From: Bacillota bacterium
GTDB taxonomy: Bacteria; Bacillota; Clostridia; Christensenellales; SZUA-584
DNA: 58,961 nt
Direction of reading: 5' to 3'
Assembly: GCA_023408075.1 (NCBI GenBank)
Contig: JAEYKW010000007.1
Coordinates: forward strand, 1 to 58,961
Numbering within the stretch: the stretch's first letter is position 1; each line of letters starts with the position of its first letter. Made by a program: the position numbers and the translations under genes. Shown here piece after piece: positions 34,047 to 43,869 of the stretch. The notes under the pieces were generated by a model. The model ran no database searches, had not been told where the DNA came from, and saw only the letters and a list, made by a program, of their open reading frames with translations.

Positions 34047-36275
34047 ATGTATGCAAAAGTGATCATCGACATCATCCATTCGGACGTGGACAGGGTGTTT
34101 GAATACCTTGTGTCCGATTGTTTGACGCTCGATATCGGGTTTCGCGTGCATGTGCCGTTTGGCCGCGCCAATACACTGCGCGAAGGTTATGTGATCGGCC
34201 TTTCCGATTCCTGCGAATTTCAGGGAGAGGGCATCAAAAGCATAAAAAGCGTCCTTTCGGACTTTGCGGCGCTGACTCCCGGGCAAATCAGCCTTGCGGG
34301 CGTCATGCGCCGTTATTATCATACGACGCTCGCGGTGGTGCTCCGGCTCATGTTTCCCGCCGAGATGCGCGGCGGGCGCGTGGGAGACAAGACGGAGCGC
34401 GAGATTGTTTTTAATTTGACCGACGAGCAATATAACGAAGCCATTCGCTCTATGATAAGCGCAGACGGCAAGCCGAAAGCCCCCAAACAGCTCGATGTGC
34501 TCAGCGCGATGCGTACTTACGGCACGCTCAAAACGGCGGCGCTCGAGGAGATTGTGCCCGGCAGCGCGTCCGCACGCGATGCCCTCGTCAAAAAAGGCCT
34601 TCTTTTATGCCGGACCGTGGAAACGCTGCGCAACCCGAGAAAGACGGCGCAGCGCGAGGATGATTTTGACCTGACGGAAGATCAGCTCGGTGCGGCAAAT
34701 GAAATACTTTCGGAGACGGGCAAATACCTGCTGCACGGCGTGACGGGCAGCGGCAAAACTGAGGTTTATATCCACATCGTGCGCGACTGCTTGCAGCGCG
34801 GCAAGAGCGCGATCGTGCTCGTTCCGGAAATCTCGCTGACGCCCCAGCTCGTTTCGATGTTTGAACGGCGCATCGGGCAAGAGATTGCGGTGTATCACTC
34901 CACATTGACCGCCGGTGAGCGGTATGACGAGTGGAAGCGCATGGCGACGGGCCGTGCGAAGGTGGTCATCGGCGCGCGCTCGGCGGTGTTTGCGCCGCTC
35001 AGGGACGTCGGCGTCATCATCATCGACGAGGAGCACGAATCGAGCTACAAATCGGATATGCACCCCAAATACACCGCGCACGAGGTTGCGCGCATGCGCG
35101 CGAACATTGAAGGCGCGACGCTCGTGCTCGCCTCCGCGACGCCTTCTGTGGAAAGCTATATCAAAGCCAAAAACGGGATTTATAAGCTGGTAAGCATGCC
35201 AAACCGGTTGTTCGGGCTGAAGCTGCCCGATGTGGAGATCGTCGATATGCGCGATGAGGTGGTAAGCGGCAACAAGACGCTTTTTTCGGGGCTGCTGCAC
35301 CATGAAATCAGCGACGCATTAAATAATAACAGACAGGTTATGCTTTTCATCAACCGGCGCGGCTACTCAACGTTCGTGATGTGTCGCGGCTGCGGCTATG
35401 TGGAATACTGCGACAGCTGCGAGGTCACGATGACGTATCACGCGAGCCGCGGCCTGCTGATGTGCCATTATTGCGGCAAAACCCGGCACCTCAGGGACGT
35501 CTGCCCCGAATGCGGCAAGCCGTATTTAAAGCATTACGGCATCGGCACGCAGCAGGTGGAGGAACAAACCAAAGCGCATTTCCCCGAGGCACGCGTGCTG
35601 CGCATGGACCTTGATACCACGCGGGGCAAGGACGCGCACCTCAATATCTATGAGCAGTTTAAACACGGCGAAGCCGACATACTGATCGGCACGCAGATGA
35701 TCGCCAAGGGGCTCGATTTTGAGCGCGTATCGCTCGTGGGCGTGGTGGCGGCCGACAACTCGCTCTATATTCCGGACTTTCGCAGCCCCGAAAAAACGTT
35801 TGAGCTATTAGAGCAGGTGGCCGGGCGCGCGGGGCGCAAAGATCCCGGCAAGGTGGTTGTGCAGACGTATTCGCCGGACCATTACGCGATCGACTACGCG
35901 CGGCGGCACGACTTTGAAGGTTTTTTTGAGGAAGAGATGAACGTGCGCCGCTCGGCGCTGCTTCCGCCTTATTCGGTGTTTTTCCGCTTCATTTTCACCG
36001 GGAAAAATGAAAACGCCGTGAGGGACGCCTGCAACGATTTTGTGAAAGGCTTTAAAGACGCTTTTTCGGATGTGTTTGATACGCTGCTGCTGTTTGACAG
36101 CGGTGAAGCGCCCATAAAGAAGATACAGGGGCGCACGCGCTGGCAGGTGCTCATCAAAGTGCTCAACGACGCAAGTCTTGCGCAGTTTCGAAAAAGATTA
36201 TATATTTATACGGACACGAAACAATACAAGGATTGCACCTATGGCATGGAAATCAATCCGCAGAGTATGATATAG
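34047..36275 (+). CDS. priA: Primosomal protein N' (PriA helicase)
   Basis: PriA restarts stalled replication forks. The 742-residue protein has an N-terminal DNA-binding domain, helicase motif I GVTGSGKTEVY near residue 231, the DEEH box, and a zinc-binding region with CRGCGYVEYCDSCE and CHYCGKTRHLRDVCPECGK near residues 448-492, followed by GTQMIAKGLDF and AGRAGR motifs. It has the expected place between coaBC and def. Confidence 0.96.
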   Translation: MYAKVIIDIIHSDVDRVFEYLVSDCLTLDIGFRVHVPFGRANTLREGYVIGLSDSCEFQGEGIKSIKSVLSDFAALTPGQISLAGVMRRYYHTTLAVVLRLMFPAEMRGGRVGDKTEREIVFNLTDEQYNEAIRSMISADGKPKAPKQLDVLSAMRTYGTLKTAALEEIVPGSASARDALVKKGLLLCRTVETLRNPRKTAQREDDFDLTEDQLGAANEILSETGKYLLHGVTGSGKTEVYIHIVRDCLQRGKSAIVLVPEISLTPQLVSMFERRIGQEIAVYHSTLTAGERYDEWKRMATGRAKVVIGARSAVFAPLRDVGVIIIDEEHESSYKSDMHPKYTAHEVARMRANIEGATLVLASATPSVESYIKAKNGIYKLVSMPNRLFGLKLPDVEIVDMRDEVVSGNKTLFSGLLHHEISDALNNNRQVMLFINRRGYSTFVMCRGCGYVEYCDSCEVTMTYHASRGLLMCHYCGKTRHLRDVCPECGKPYLKHYGIGTQQVEEQTKAHFPEARVLRMDLDTTRGKDAHLNIYEQFKHGEADILIGTQMIAKGLDFERVSLVGVVAADNSLYIPDFRSPEKTFELLEQVAGRAGRKDPGKVVVQTYSPDHYAIDYARRHDFEGFFEEEMNVRRSALLPPYSVFFRFIFTGKNENAVRDACNDFVKGFKDAFSDVFDTLLLFDSGEAPIKKIQGRTRWQVLIKVLNDASLAQFRKRLYIYTDTKQYKDCTYGMEINPQSMI

Positions 36276-36288
36276 GGGAGAGGGCGGC

Positions 36289-36759
36289 ATGGCGATCAGG
36301 GATATCGTAAAGGGAACAGACAATCCGGCGCTGCGGAAAAAATCACGTGAAGTCAACGGCATCAATAAGCATATCCTGACCTTGCTCGACGACATGAAGG
36401 AAACGCTGAAGGTCGAGGATGGCGTCGGCTTGGCCGCACCGCAGGTGGGCGTGCTGCGCCGCATTGCCATTGTGAACTATAACGATCAGCTCTATGAGTT
36501 GATCAATCCAAGAATTGTAAGCGCATCGGGAGAAGCGTTGGAAGAGGAAGGCTGCCTGTCGGTCGTCGGACAGAGAGGAAAGGTCAAACGGCCCGAAAAA
36601 ATAACGGTCACTTATATCGACAGGGACGGAAAAAGACAAAAACAAGAGGTCTTAGGCATCACGGCGAGAATATTCTGCCACGAGATCGACCATCTCGACG
36701 GCATACTGTTCGTAGACAAAATGATAAAAGACAATGAACCGGATAAAAAAGGAGAATAA
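36289..36759 (+). CDS. def: Peptide deformylase (first of a tandem pair)
   Basis: Removes the N-formyl group from new proteins with a metal ion. The 156-residue protein has motif 1 GVGLAAPQVG, motif 2 EEGCLSV with the metal-binding Cys, and motif 3 HEIDHLDG. After motif 2 it reads VGQRGKVKRP, where most family members have PGxRGxVxRP, so one Pro is changed. The following gene is a close paralogue, starting one base after this stop. Confidence 0.95.
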   Translation: MAIRDIVKGTDNPALRKKSREVNGINKHILTLLDDMKETLKVEDGVGLAAPQVGVLRRIAIVNYNDQLYELINPRIVSASGEALEEEGCLSVVGQRGKVKRPEKITVTYIDRDGKRQKQEVLGITARIFCHEIDHLDGILFVDKMIKDNEPDKKGE

Positions 36760-36760
36760 T

Positions 36761-37213
36761 TTGGCTATCAGAGATGTGGTAAGGGGAGAAGACAACGAGG
36801 AACTGAGGAAAATTTCACGCGAGGTGAAAGACATCACGCCGCATATTTTAACGCTGCTCGACGATATGAAGGAAACGCTCGAGATCGAAGACGGCGGCGG
36901 CCTGGCCGCGCCGCAGGTGGGTGTGCTGCGCCGCATTGCGGTTGTGTCGTTTGAGGACAAGTACTTTGAGCTCATCAACCCGAAGATACTTGAGGAATCG
37001 GGGGAAGTATCCGGCGAGGAGGGCTGCCTGTCCGTTCCCGAGGTCTGGGGGCTTGTGCCCCGTCCGACGAATATTAAGGCTTCTTATACGGACCGAAACG
37101 GAGAGAAACACGAGATCGAAGCATCGGGGATGCTCGCGCGGATATTCTGCCATGAGATTGACCATCTGGACGGTGTCCTTTTTGTAGATAAAATGACCGA
37201 GGAGATTGAATGA
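36761..37213 (+). CDS. def: Peptide deformylase (second of a tandem pair)
   Basis: A 150-residue paralogue of the previous gene. N-terminal MAIRD, the DDMKETL helix and all three metal motifs are kept (GGGLAAPQVG, EEGCLSVP, HEIDHLDG), so it should be active. It differs where the first copy is canonical: GGGLAAPQ replaces GVGLAAPQ, and PEVWGLVPRP replaces PGQRGxVxRP, with Trp in the usual Arg-Gly position. The TTG start is chosen over an ATG at 36734 inside the first def because AAAGGAG (36748-36754) lies just before it. Confidence 0.93.
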   Translation: MAIRDVVRGEDNEELRKISREVKDITPHILTLLDDMKETLEIEDGGGLAAPQVGVLRRIAVVSFEDKYFELINPKILEESGEVSGEEGCLSVPEVWGLVPRPTNIKASYTDRNGEKHEIEASGMLARIFCHEIDHLDGVLFVDKMTEEIE

Positions 37214-38157
37214 AGCTCGTCTTTATGGGGACGCCGCAATTCGCGGTGCCGAGCCTTGAAAAGCTGATTCACAGCGGCTATGACATTGCCGCTGTGGTGA
37301 CGCAGCCGGACAGAAAAAGCGGTCGCGGCCAAAAGCTCGTGCCGCCGCCTGTTAAGCTGCTCGCCGAGGCACACGGCATACCCGTGCTGCAGTTTGACAG
37401 AATAAAATCCGCCGAAGGTGTGGCGGCGCTCAAGGCGCTATCGCCCGATATGATTGTGACGGCGGCTTTCGGACAGATTCTTTCCAAGGAAATACTCGGC
37501 ATTCCGCCTCTCGGGTGCCTCAATGTACACGCGTCGCTGCTGCCGGAATACCGCGGTGCCGCGCCGATACAATGGGCCATCATCAACGGTGAAAAGCAAT
37601 CCGGCGTGACGATTATATATATGAATGAAGGCCTTGATACCGGCGACATCATCACCGCATCATCCGTTGAGATCGGCGACGATATGACGGGCGGCGAGCT
37701 CTATGAAACGCTCGCGGCGCTCGGCGCGGATCTGCTGATTGAGACGATAAGCCGCATTCAAAACGGCACGGCCAAACGCACCGCGCAGGACGAGGCGCAA
37801 TCGAGCTATTACCCGCCGCTTTCCAAAGTGCTCGCCGAGATCGACTGGACAAAACCCGCAAGAGACATCCACAACCTCGTGAGAGCGCTGGATCCCGTTA
37901 TGGGCGGTATGGCGCATATGGGCGGCGTCGTCTTCAAAATCTGGCGCACATCCGTGGAGACGGGCAGCGCGGAGCCCGGAAGCATCGTCACCTCGGATGC
38001 AAAGCAAGGGCTGACGGTCGGCACGGGCGACGGGGTGCTGCGCATTGAAGAAATGCAGGCACCGGGCGGCAAACGTATGAATCCGTGCGATTTCTTGAGG
38101 GGCAAGAGCCTGCCAGGCAGCCGTTTTGATACGGATAATCCCGAGGCGCAGCAATGA
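37210..38157 (+). CDS. fmt: Methionyl-tRNA formyltransferase
   Basis: Formylates initiator Met-tRNA. The 315-residue protein has FMGTPQFAVPSL, the 10-formyl-THF site with LNVHASLLPEYRGAAPIQWA, GVTIIYMNEGLDTGD, and the C-terminal OB-fold. It pairs functionally with the two deformylases before it. The ATG overlaps the def stop. Confidence 0.97.
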   Translation: MKLVFMGTPQFAVPSLEKLIHSGYDIAAVVTQPDRKSGRGQKLVPPPVKLLAEAHGIPVLQFDRIKSAEGVAALKALSPDMIVTAAFGQILSKEILGIPPLGCLNVHASLLPEYRGAAPIQWAIINGEKQSGVTIIYMNEGLDTGDIITASSVEIGDDMTGGELYETLAALGADLLIETISRIQNGTAKRTAQDEAQSSYYPPLSKVLAEIDWTKPARDIHNLVRALDPVMGGMAHMGGVVFKIWRTSVETGSAEPGSIVTSDAKQGLTVGTGDGVLRIEEMQAPGGKRMNPCDFLRGKSLPGSRFDTDNPEAQQ

Positions 38158-39419
38158 ACGCAAGGCAGGCCGCCTATCTCGCGCTGAATGCCGTGCTTAA
38201 GGAAGGCGCTTACACGTCGCTCGCGCTCAAAAAGCATATTCCCGTCTCTTTTTCCGCCGAAGACCGGCATTTCGCGTCGCTGCTGCTTAGAACAACGCTG
38301 GAAAACCTGATGCGTATTGATTACGCCCTGCAGGGATTCATCACGTCGCCGCGCGTTCACGGCAGCGTCAGAAACATATTAAGGCTCGGCGCTTGTCAGC
38401 TTCTTTTTATGGACACGCAAGGGTACGCCGCCGTCAGCGAGAGTGTGGCGCTTGCCAAACGCATCAAGCCGCAGACGGCCGGGTTTGTCAACGCGGTGCT
38501 GCGCGCGCTCGAAAAAGGCAAATCGGATATTATATATCCCAAGGTCAAAGACGCAGAGTCTCTCGGCATTATGGCCAGCTATCCCGAATGGATATGCGAA
38601 AAATATATCGCGGATTTCGGCTGGGAATTTGCAAGGGATATGCTGCTGTATAAACCGCCCGCATCCACCTCGGTGCGCATGAACGGATTGAAAACGGACA
38701 AGCAGGCTTTTGAGACAGAACTCGGCGCGCTCGGCGTTGAATGGCGCGAAGGCCCTCTGCCCGATTCCTATGCGGTCAGCGGTTTTCATGATATTGAAAA
38801 CCTTGATATATTCAAAAATGGGCATATGGCCGTGCAGTCTCAGAGCGCGATGCGCGCGGTGCTTGCGGCAGATATCCAAAAAGGCGCTAAGCTGCTGGAC
38901 TGCTGTGCCGCGCCGGGCGGCAAAAGCGCGTATGCGGCCGCGCTCACGCAAAACGGAATAGATATCACGGCGTGGGACATTCACGAGCACCGGGTAGACA
39001 TGACGCGAAAGAACTTTGAACGGCTGGGAGTCCGCAACGTTAAAACAGCTGTTTGCGACGCGAGACAGCATCTGCCGCAATATGACGGACGGTTTGACAT
39101 GGTGCTTGTGGACGCGCCGTGCAGCGCCATGGGGCTCATGGCGCATCAGCCGGATATCCGCTATTCAAGAGAGCCGGAAGATATACTGAGTTTAACCGGC
39201 GTGCAGATGGACATACTCTCGGTATGCTCACGCTATGTCAAAAAGGGCGGTACGCTCGCGTACATGACCTGTTCGATAAACAGAGAAGAGAACGAGAACG
39301 TCACGGATGCATTTTTAAGCTGTACGGGGGGCTTTGCCTATCGGCAGCCGCCGCAAACGCTGTATCCGCACCTGTGCGGGTCTGACGGCTTTTTTATCGC
39401 CGTTATGGAGAAACAATGA
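38154..39419 (+). CDS. rsmB: 16S rRNA (cytosine967-C5)-methyltransferase RsmB
   Basis: Methylates C967 of 16S rRNA. The 421-residue protein has an N-terminal NusB-like domain (about 1-130), then the RsmB catalytic domain with LLDCCAAPGGKSAYAA (SAM), VDAPCSAMGL, and YMTCSINREENE, the last holding the catalytic Cys. The start overlaps the fmt stop and the stop overlaps the rlmN ATG. Confidence 0.95.
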   Translation: MNARQAAYLALNAVLKEGAYTSLALKKHIPVSFSAEDRHFASLLLRTTLENLMRIDYALQGFITSPRVHGSVRNILRLGACQLLFMDTQGYAAVSESVALAKRIKPQTAGFVNAVLRALEKGKSDIIYPKVKDAESLGIMASYPEWICEKYIADFGWEFARDMLLYKPPASTSVRMNGLKTDKQAFETELGALGVEWREGPLPDSYAVSGFHDIENLDIFKNGHMAVQSQSAMRAVLAADIQKGAKLLDCCAAPGGKSAYAAALTQNGIDITAWDIHEHRVDMTRKNFERLGVRNVKTAVCDARQHLPQYDGRFDMVLVDAPCSAMGLMAHQPDIRYSREPEDILSLTGVQMDILSVCSRYVKKGGTLAYMTCSINREENENVTDAFLSCTGGFAYRQPPQTLYPHLCGSDGFFIAVMEKQ

Positions 39420-40420
39420 ACGGTTTGCTTGCGCTGACTATGCCGCAGCTCGAAGATATCGTCGCCGAATTCGGTGAGAAAAAGTTTGCCGCCAAACAGC
39501 TTCGCTCATGGCTTTGCCGGGGCGTGCCGTTCGACGACATGACGAATCTCTCCAAAACGCTGCGTGAAAAGCTCAAGGAGCGCTACAGCGAAGGCTATGC
39601 CAAAATCAATAAAAAGCTCAAGTCCAAGGACGGCACTGTCAAATATCTGCTCGAAATGTCGGACGGCAATTTCATCGAATGCGTGGTGATGGACTACCAT
39701 CACGGACGCACGCTCTGCGTCTCCACACAGGTGGGCTGCCGCATGGGCTGTGCCTTTTGCGCCTCGGGGCTCGACGGCCTGATCCGCCAGCTGACGGCAG
39801 CCGAAATGCTTTCGGAATTGATCGCGGCGCGTGAATCGGGCGAGATATCCAATGTGGTGCTCATGGGCAGCGGCGAACCGCTCGATAACTATGACAACGT
39901 CATCGAATTCTTAAACGCGCTGCAAGCCGAATTCGGCATCGGCCAGCGGCACATTTCGCTTTCCACGTGCGGCCTCGTCCCGGGTATATTAAAGCTTGCC
40001 GAAGAAAATCTGTCCGTCACACTGTGCATATCATTGCACGCGGCGCTCGACGAGAAGAGAAAGCGGCTTATGCCTGTCGCCAAAGCATATACCGTCAGTG
40101 AAATCATGAATGCGGCAAAAGCCTACTTTAAAAAAACAGGCAGGCGCATTATAATAGAATACACATTGATACGCGGTTTTAACGACGGGCAGGAAGACAT
40201 CGACGCGCTCAGGCGCGTTCTCGCCGGGCTCAACTGCCACATCAATGTGATTCCGATCAACCATGCGGCCGGTGAATTCAGGCCCCCGTCCAAAACGGAA
40301 AGCTACGCGTTTGCGGCAGCGCTGGAGCGCACCGGCCTTGGTGCCACGGTCCGGCGCGCGCTGGGCAGCGATATTGAAGGGGCATGCGGCCAACTCAAGC
40401 GAAGAGCGGGAGAACAATGA
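39416..40420 (+). CDS. rlmN: 23S rRNA (adenine2503-C2)-methyltransferase RlmN
   Basis: A radical SAM enzyme that makes m2A in 23S rRNA and some tRNAs. The 334-residue protein has CRMGCAFC (CxxxCxxC) in CVSTQVGCRMGCAFCASG and the methyl-carrier Cys in the C-terminal GACGQLK. MGSGEPLDNYDN is also typical. Starts within the rsmB stop; its stop overlaps the ATG of the phosphatase gene. Confidence 0.96.
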   Translation: MNGLLALTMPQLEDIVAEFGEKKFAAKQLRSWLCRGVPFDDMTNLSKTLREKLKERYSEGYAKINKKLKSKDGTVKYLLEMSDGNFIECVVMDYHHGRTLCVSTQVGCRMGCAFCASGLDGLIRQLTAAEMLSELIAARESGEISNVVLMGSGEPLDNYDNVIEFLNALQAEFGIGQRHISLSTCGLVPGILKLAEENLSVTLCISLHAALDEKRKRLMPVAKAYTVSEIMNAAKAYFKKTGRRIIIEYTLIRGFNDGQEDIDALRRVLAGLNCHINVIPINHAAGEFRPPSKTESYAFAAALERTGLGATVRRALGSDIEGACGQLKRRAGEQ

Positions 40421-41142
40421 TTTATTACGCAAAAACACATAAGGGCAACGTCAGAAAACTCAACGAAGACGCCGTATATATACCGGAGGGCAATGATGGC
40501 TTTTTTGCGATACTTGCCGACGGTATGGGCGGGCACAGCGCGGGCGATGTGGCCAGCAGCCTGATCGTGAGCGCCGTCCAGTCATATTTTTGCGGCATGG
40601 ATGCAGCCTCCGTTTCGGCGGACCATGTGAAAGACGCGCTGTGCGAAGCCAATACGCTCGTTTGGAACGAATCGCGCGCCAACGTCAACCGGAAAGGCAT
40701 GGGCTCAACGGCCACAATTGCTGTTTTTGTTGACCACAAAGCATTTATCGGCCAGGTGGGGGATTCGCGCGCGTATCTTTTTCGCGGCGGAGAGCTTCAG
40801 CAGGTGACCAAAGATCACTCTTATGTTCAGATGCTGCTTGACAAAGGCTTGATCAATCAAGAAGAAGCGGCCCGCCATCCGCAGAAAAACATCATCACGC
40901 GTGCTGTCGGTACGGATAAGGCTGTCGATGTCGATCTGTTTACCGTCGCATTGCAGCCAACCGATGTGATATTGCTGTGCTCAGACGGCTTGTCCAATGC
41001 CGTTGAGGATGAACAGATTGCGGGGATTCTCTCCGGCGACCTGTCAACGGCGGCCGAAAGGCTGATTCAGGCTGCTCTTGATAATGGCGGCACAGACAAT
41101 GTGAGCGCTGTGATTGCAGCCGGATGCGGAGGTGCGCTGTGA
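40417..41142 (+). CDS. stp: Stp1/PrpC-type Ser/Thr protein phosphatase (PP2C)
   Basis: A metal-dependent PP2C phosphatase that reverses PrkC-type kinases. The 241-residue protein has NEDAVY, ADGMGGHSAGDVAS, GDSRAYLF, CSDGLSN and GGTDNVSAV, covering the metal-binding Asp set. ATG 40417 overlaps the rlmN stop (ATGA); an upstream ATG at 40384 lies inside rlmN. The stop overlaps the GTG of the kinase gene, so the two are translationally coupled. Confidence 0.95.
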   Translation: MIYYAKTHKGNVRKLNEDAVYIPEGNDGFFAILADGMGGHSAGDVASSLIVSAVQSYFCGMDAASVSADHVKDALCEANTLVWNESRANVNRKGMGSTATIAVFVDHKAFIGQVGDSRAYLFRGGELQQVTKDHSYVQMLLDKGLINQEEAARHPQKNIITRAVGTDKAVDVDLFTVALQPTDVILLCSDGLSNAVEDEQIAGILSGDLSTAAERLIQAALDNGGTDNVSAVIAAGCGGAL

Positions 41143-42989
41143 TCGGGCGCGTTCTCGGCGGCAGATACGAAATCATTGAAGATATCGACGCGGGCGGCAT
41201 GGCCCACGTGTATAAGGCGTTATGCCGAAAAACAAACCGCACGGTGGCCGTTAAGATTCTCAAGCAGAAATTCTCGGGCAGCGCGGATTATGTCAGAAGG
41301 TTTAAAAAAGAAGCGCAGTCCGCATTCTCATTGGAGCATGAAAACATCATCCATGTCAGCGATATCGGCTTTGATGACGGAATTTACTATATGGTCATGG
41401 AGCATGTGGACGGCTGCACGCTCAAAACGCTGATTGAAAGAAACGGGCTGATCGCAGAAAGAGAAGCCATTCTCTTCGCGATTCAAATATGCAGCGCACT
41501 GTCGGCTGCGCACAAGCGCGGCATCATTCACAGGGATATCAAGCCTCAGAATATTCTCGTAGACAAGGACGACACGGCAAAGGTCACGGATTTCGGCATT
41601 GCAAAAAGCCTGTCGGCCAACGATGAAGAAGAAAAAGAAGTGATCGGGTCGGTCTATTATGTGTCTCCCGAACAAGCCCGGGGAGATACCGTGGATGCGC
41701 GGACGGACATCTACTCAATGGGCATTATGCTTTATGAAATGCTGACGGGCGAGCTGCCGTACAAGGGGGACCAGACCGTTTCGGTGGCGCTCAAGCATAT
41801 CAACGAAAAGATTACCGCACCCGAAAAAATAAATCCGAACATCAGCAAAACCATCAATAACATTGTTTTGAAAGCCACAAGCAAGAATAAAAAAGACAGA
41901 TACCGGTCTATGGATGCGTTCAAGGAAGACCTGGTCCGTGCGATTGTCGATAAAAGCGGCGAATATGTCGATCTGCCTTATGAGCACCAGACAGTAGAAA
42001 CGCCTGTGATCATAAGAAAATTCAAGCTGTGGCGGATTATCGTTCTGTTTGTGATCATCGCTTTTCTGGCGGCTTCCGTGGTCACTGTGCTCACAGTCAT
42101 ACAAAACACAAATGCTCAGACAATCAGTATGCCCGATTTTTCAGGACAAGCCGTTTCGGACGCGTCAAAGACGCTCACCAGCCTGCAAATGGGCATACAG
42201 CTGGAATTCGAACAAAGCGAGACGATCAGTGTCGGGACGGTGATATCACAGACGCCGGCTCCCGGCAGCGCCGTGCTGAAGGGCAGCGTCGTGACGCTGA
42301 CGATTGCGAACGGCCCGGCAGGGCTTTCGATGCCGGATGTCACCGGCTTAACGCTCGATGAAGCGAAAGATTTGATTGCCAGCATGGGCCTTTCAATTGA
42401 AAGCATCACCTATGAATACAGCAACAATTTGCCGGCCGACACGGTCATATCCCAGGCGCCCGAGGTGGACAGCGAGGTGAATGCCGACAATCCCATCGTC
42501 CTTGTGGTTTCGACGGATGAGCAGCAGCTGGATGTGCCGATGCTGCCGGTCAACGGTTCTATGGTGGATACGGCGGCTGCGCAGCTTAATGGCGCAGGCT
42601 TTACCAACTGCTTTGTCTACGAGTCGGAAAGCGACCTTGACGAAGGCATTGTGATTGACCAGAATCCGGCGGAGGGAATCCCCACGTCATTTGACGATGA
42701 GATCGATCTTTGGATCAGCGCGTTTAAGCAGAAAGATTATCATGCGCTGTTTTCCGCGACTGTTGATGTCACGGATAAGGATTCGAAGATCAAGATCGTG
42801 ATGCAAACGGTGTACAACGGTGTGCCCATCAATCTTGTGGTGGGAACGGCTGATGCGACCAGCAGCGGTTCGATCAAGATTGATCAGGACATCACAAGCA
42901 TCAGCGGCGGAAAGAAGACCGTCAAAGTTTTTGTGAATAATGCAGAGGCGTATTCAGTCGAATTGGAGTTTCAAAGTGTCGCAGAGTAA
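41139..42989 (+). CDS. prkC: PASTA-domain Ser/Thr protein kinase (PrkC/StkP type)
   Basis: A membrane kinase sensing wall fragments. Residues 1-270: Hanks-type kinase with Gly loop, Lys in VAVKILKQK, HRDIKPQN near 130, DFGIAK near 151 and SPEQARGD. Residues about 297-321 form one membrane helix (LWRIIVLFVIIAFLAASVV). Three PASTA domains follow at about 326-391, 392-459 and 460-528, then an 85-residue beta-rich domain. GTG 41139 has GGAGG 6 nt before it; ATG 41124 lies inside stp and gives a non-conserved start. 616 residues. Confidence 0.95.
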   Translation: MIGRVLGGRYEIIEDIDAGGMAHVYKALCRKTNRTVAVKILKQKFSGSADYVRRFKKEAQSAFSLEHENIIHVSDIGFDDGIYYMVMEHVDGCTLKTLIERNGLIAEREAILFAIQICSALSAAHKRGIIHRDIKPQNILVDKDDTAKVTDFGIAKSLSANDEEEKEVIGSVYYVSPEQARGDTVDARTDIYSMGIMLYEMLTGELPYKGDQTVSVALKHINEKITAPEKINPNISKTINNIVLKATSKNKKDRYRSMDAFKEDLVRAIVDKSGEYVDLPYEHQTVETPVIIRKFKLWRIIVLFVIIAFLAASVVTVLTVIQNTNAQTISMPDFSGQAVSDASKTLTSLQMGIQLEFEQSETISVGTVISQTPAPGSAVLKGSVVTLTIANGPAGLSMPDVTGLTLDEAKDLIASMGLSIESITYEYSNNLPADTVISQAPEVDSEVNADNPIVLVVSTDEQQLDVPMLPVNGSMVDTAAAQLNGAGFTNCFVYESESDLDEGIVIDQNPAEGIPTSFDDEIDLWISAFKQKDYHALFSATVDVTDKDSKIKIVMQTVYNGVPINLVVGTADATSSGSIKIDQDITSISGGKKTVKVFVNNAEAYSVELEFQSVAE

Positions 42990-43869
42990 AACGGGAACGA
43001 TCATAAAAGGGATCGGCGGATTCTACTATGTTCGTGACGATGAAGGAAATATTCTTGAATGCCGGGCGAAGGGGAGTTTTCGGAACGACAATACCGTTCC
43101 CTTGCCCGGAGACCGCGTGCGCTGCGGTATAAGCGAGAACGCAGGCAACTTGATAGAAGAGATATTCGAACGCCGAAACGAGCTTATCAGGCCGCGTGTG
43201 GCGAATATCGACCAAGTGGCCATCGTTGTGTCTGTGCATAAGCCCAAGGCCGATTTGTTGCTTTGCGACAAACTCATTGTGCACAGCAAGCAGGCCGGTA
43301 TTTTTCCTCTGCTGGTTTTTAACAAATGCGATGCGGCGGATGAAGCGGCGGTGCAGTCACTCATCGGCGAATACAGCAATGCGTGCCCTTATGTATGCGT
43401 GTCAGCCGCCACAGGAGACGGCCTCGACCAGTTTAAAACGCATTTGCAGGGCAAAACCACATGCCTTGCGGGGCAGTCTGCGGTGGGGAAATCGTCGATT
43501 CTTAACGCGCTTTTTCCGGAGCTTTCTCTGGAAACGGGCGGTTTATCCAAGAAAACGGACAGGGGCCGCCATACCACACGCCATACGGAACTGCTCGTTA
43601 TGGATGATATATCGGGCATGGCTGTCGATACGCCGGGCTTTTCTTTTTTGGAAAACGCGAACCTCGCGCCCGAGCAGCTCAGCCATTACTACGACGATAT
43701 GCACCCGTTTTTTGAAGGGTGCCGCTTCACGTCGTGTCTGCACGACAAAGAACCGCAGTGCGGCGTGAAAGACGCGCTGGCCGAAGGCAAAATCAGCGAT
43801 GGACGATATCAAAGATATCTGACTATTTTAAAAGAATTACAGGAAAAGAGGTTGCGAGAATATGATTAA
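42976..43869 (+). CDS. rsgA: Ribosome small subunit-dependent GTPase RsgA
   Basis: RsgA checks late 30S assembly; it is a circularly permuted GTPase. The 297-residue protein has an N-terminal OB fold, NKCD (G4) before CLAGQSAVGKSSILNAL (G1), the permuted order, and a C-terminal zinc motif (EGCRFTSCLHDKEPQCGV). GTG 42976 gives MSQSKTGTIIKG; GGAG (42965-42968) is 7 nt upstream. The gene overlaps the kinase end by 14 nt. The prkC-rsgA-rpe order matches B. subtilis. Confidence 0.95.
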   Translation: MSQSKTGTIIKGIGGFYYVRDDEGNILECRAKGSFRNDNTVPLPGDRVRCGISENAGNLIEEIFERRNELIRPRVANIDQVAIVVSVHKPKADLLLCDKLIVHSKQAGIFPLLVFNKCDAADEAAVQSLIGEYSNACPYVCVSAATGDGLDQFKTHLQGKTTCLAGQSAVGKSSILNALFPELSLETGGLSKKTDRGRHTTRHTELLVMDDISGMAVDTPGFSFLENANLAPEQLSHYYDDMHPFFEGCRFTSCLHDKEPQCGVKDALAEGKISDGRYQRYLTILKELQEKRLREYD

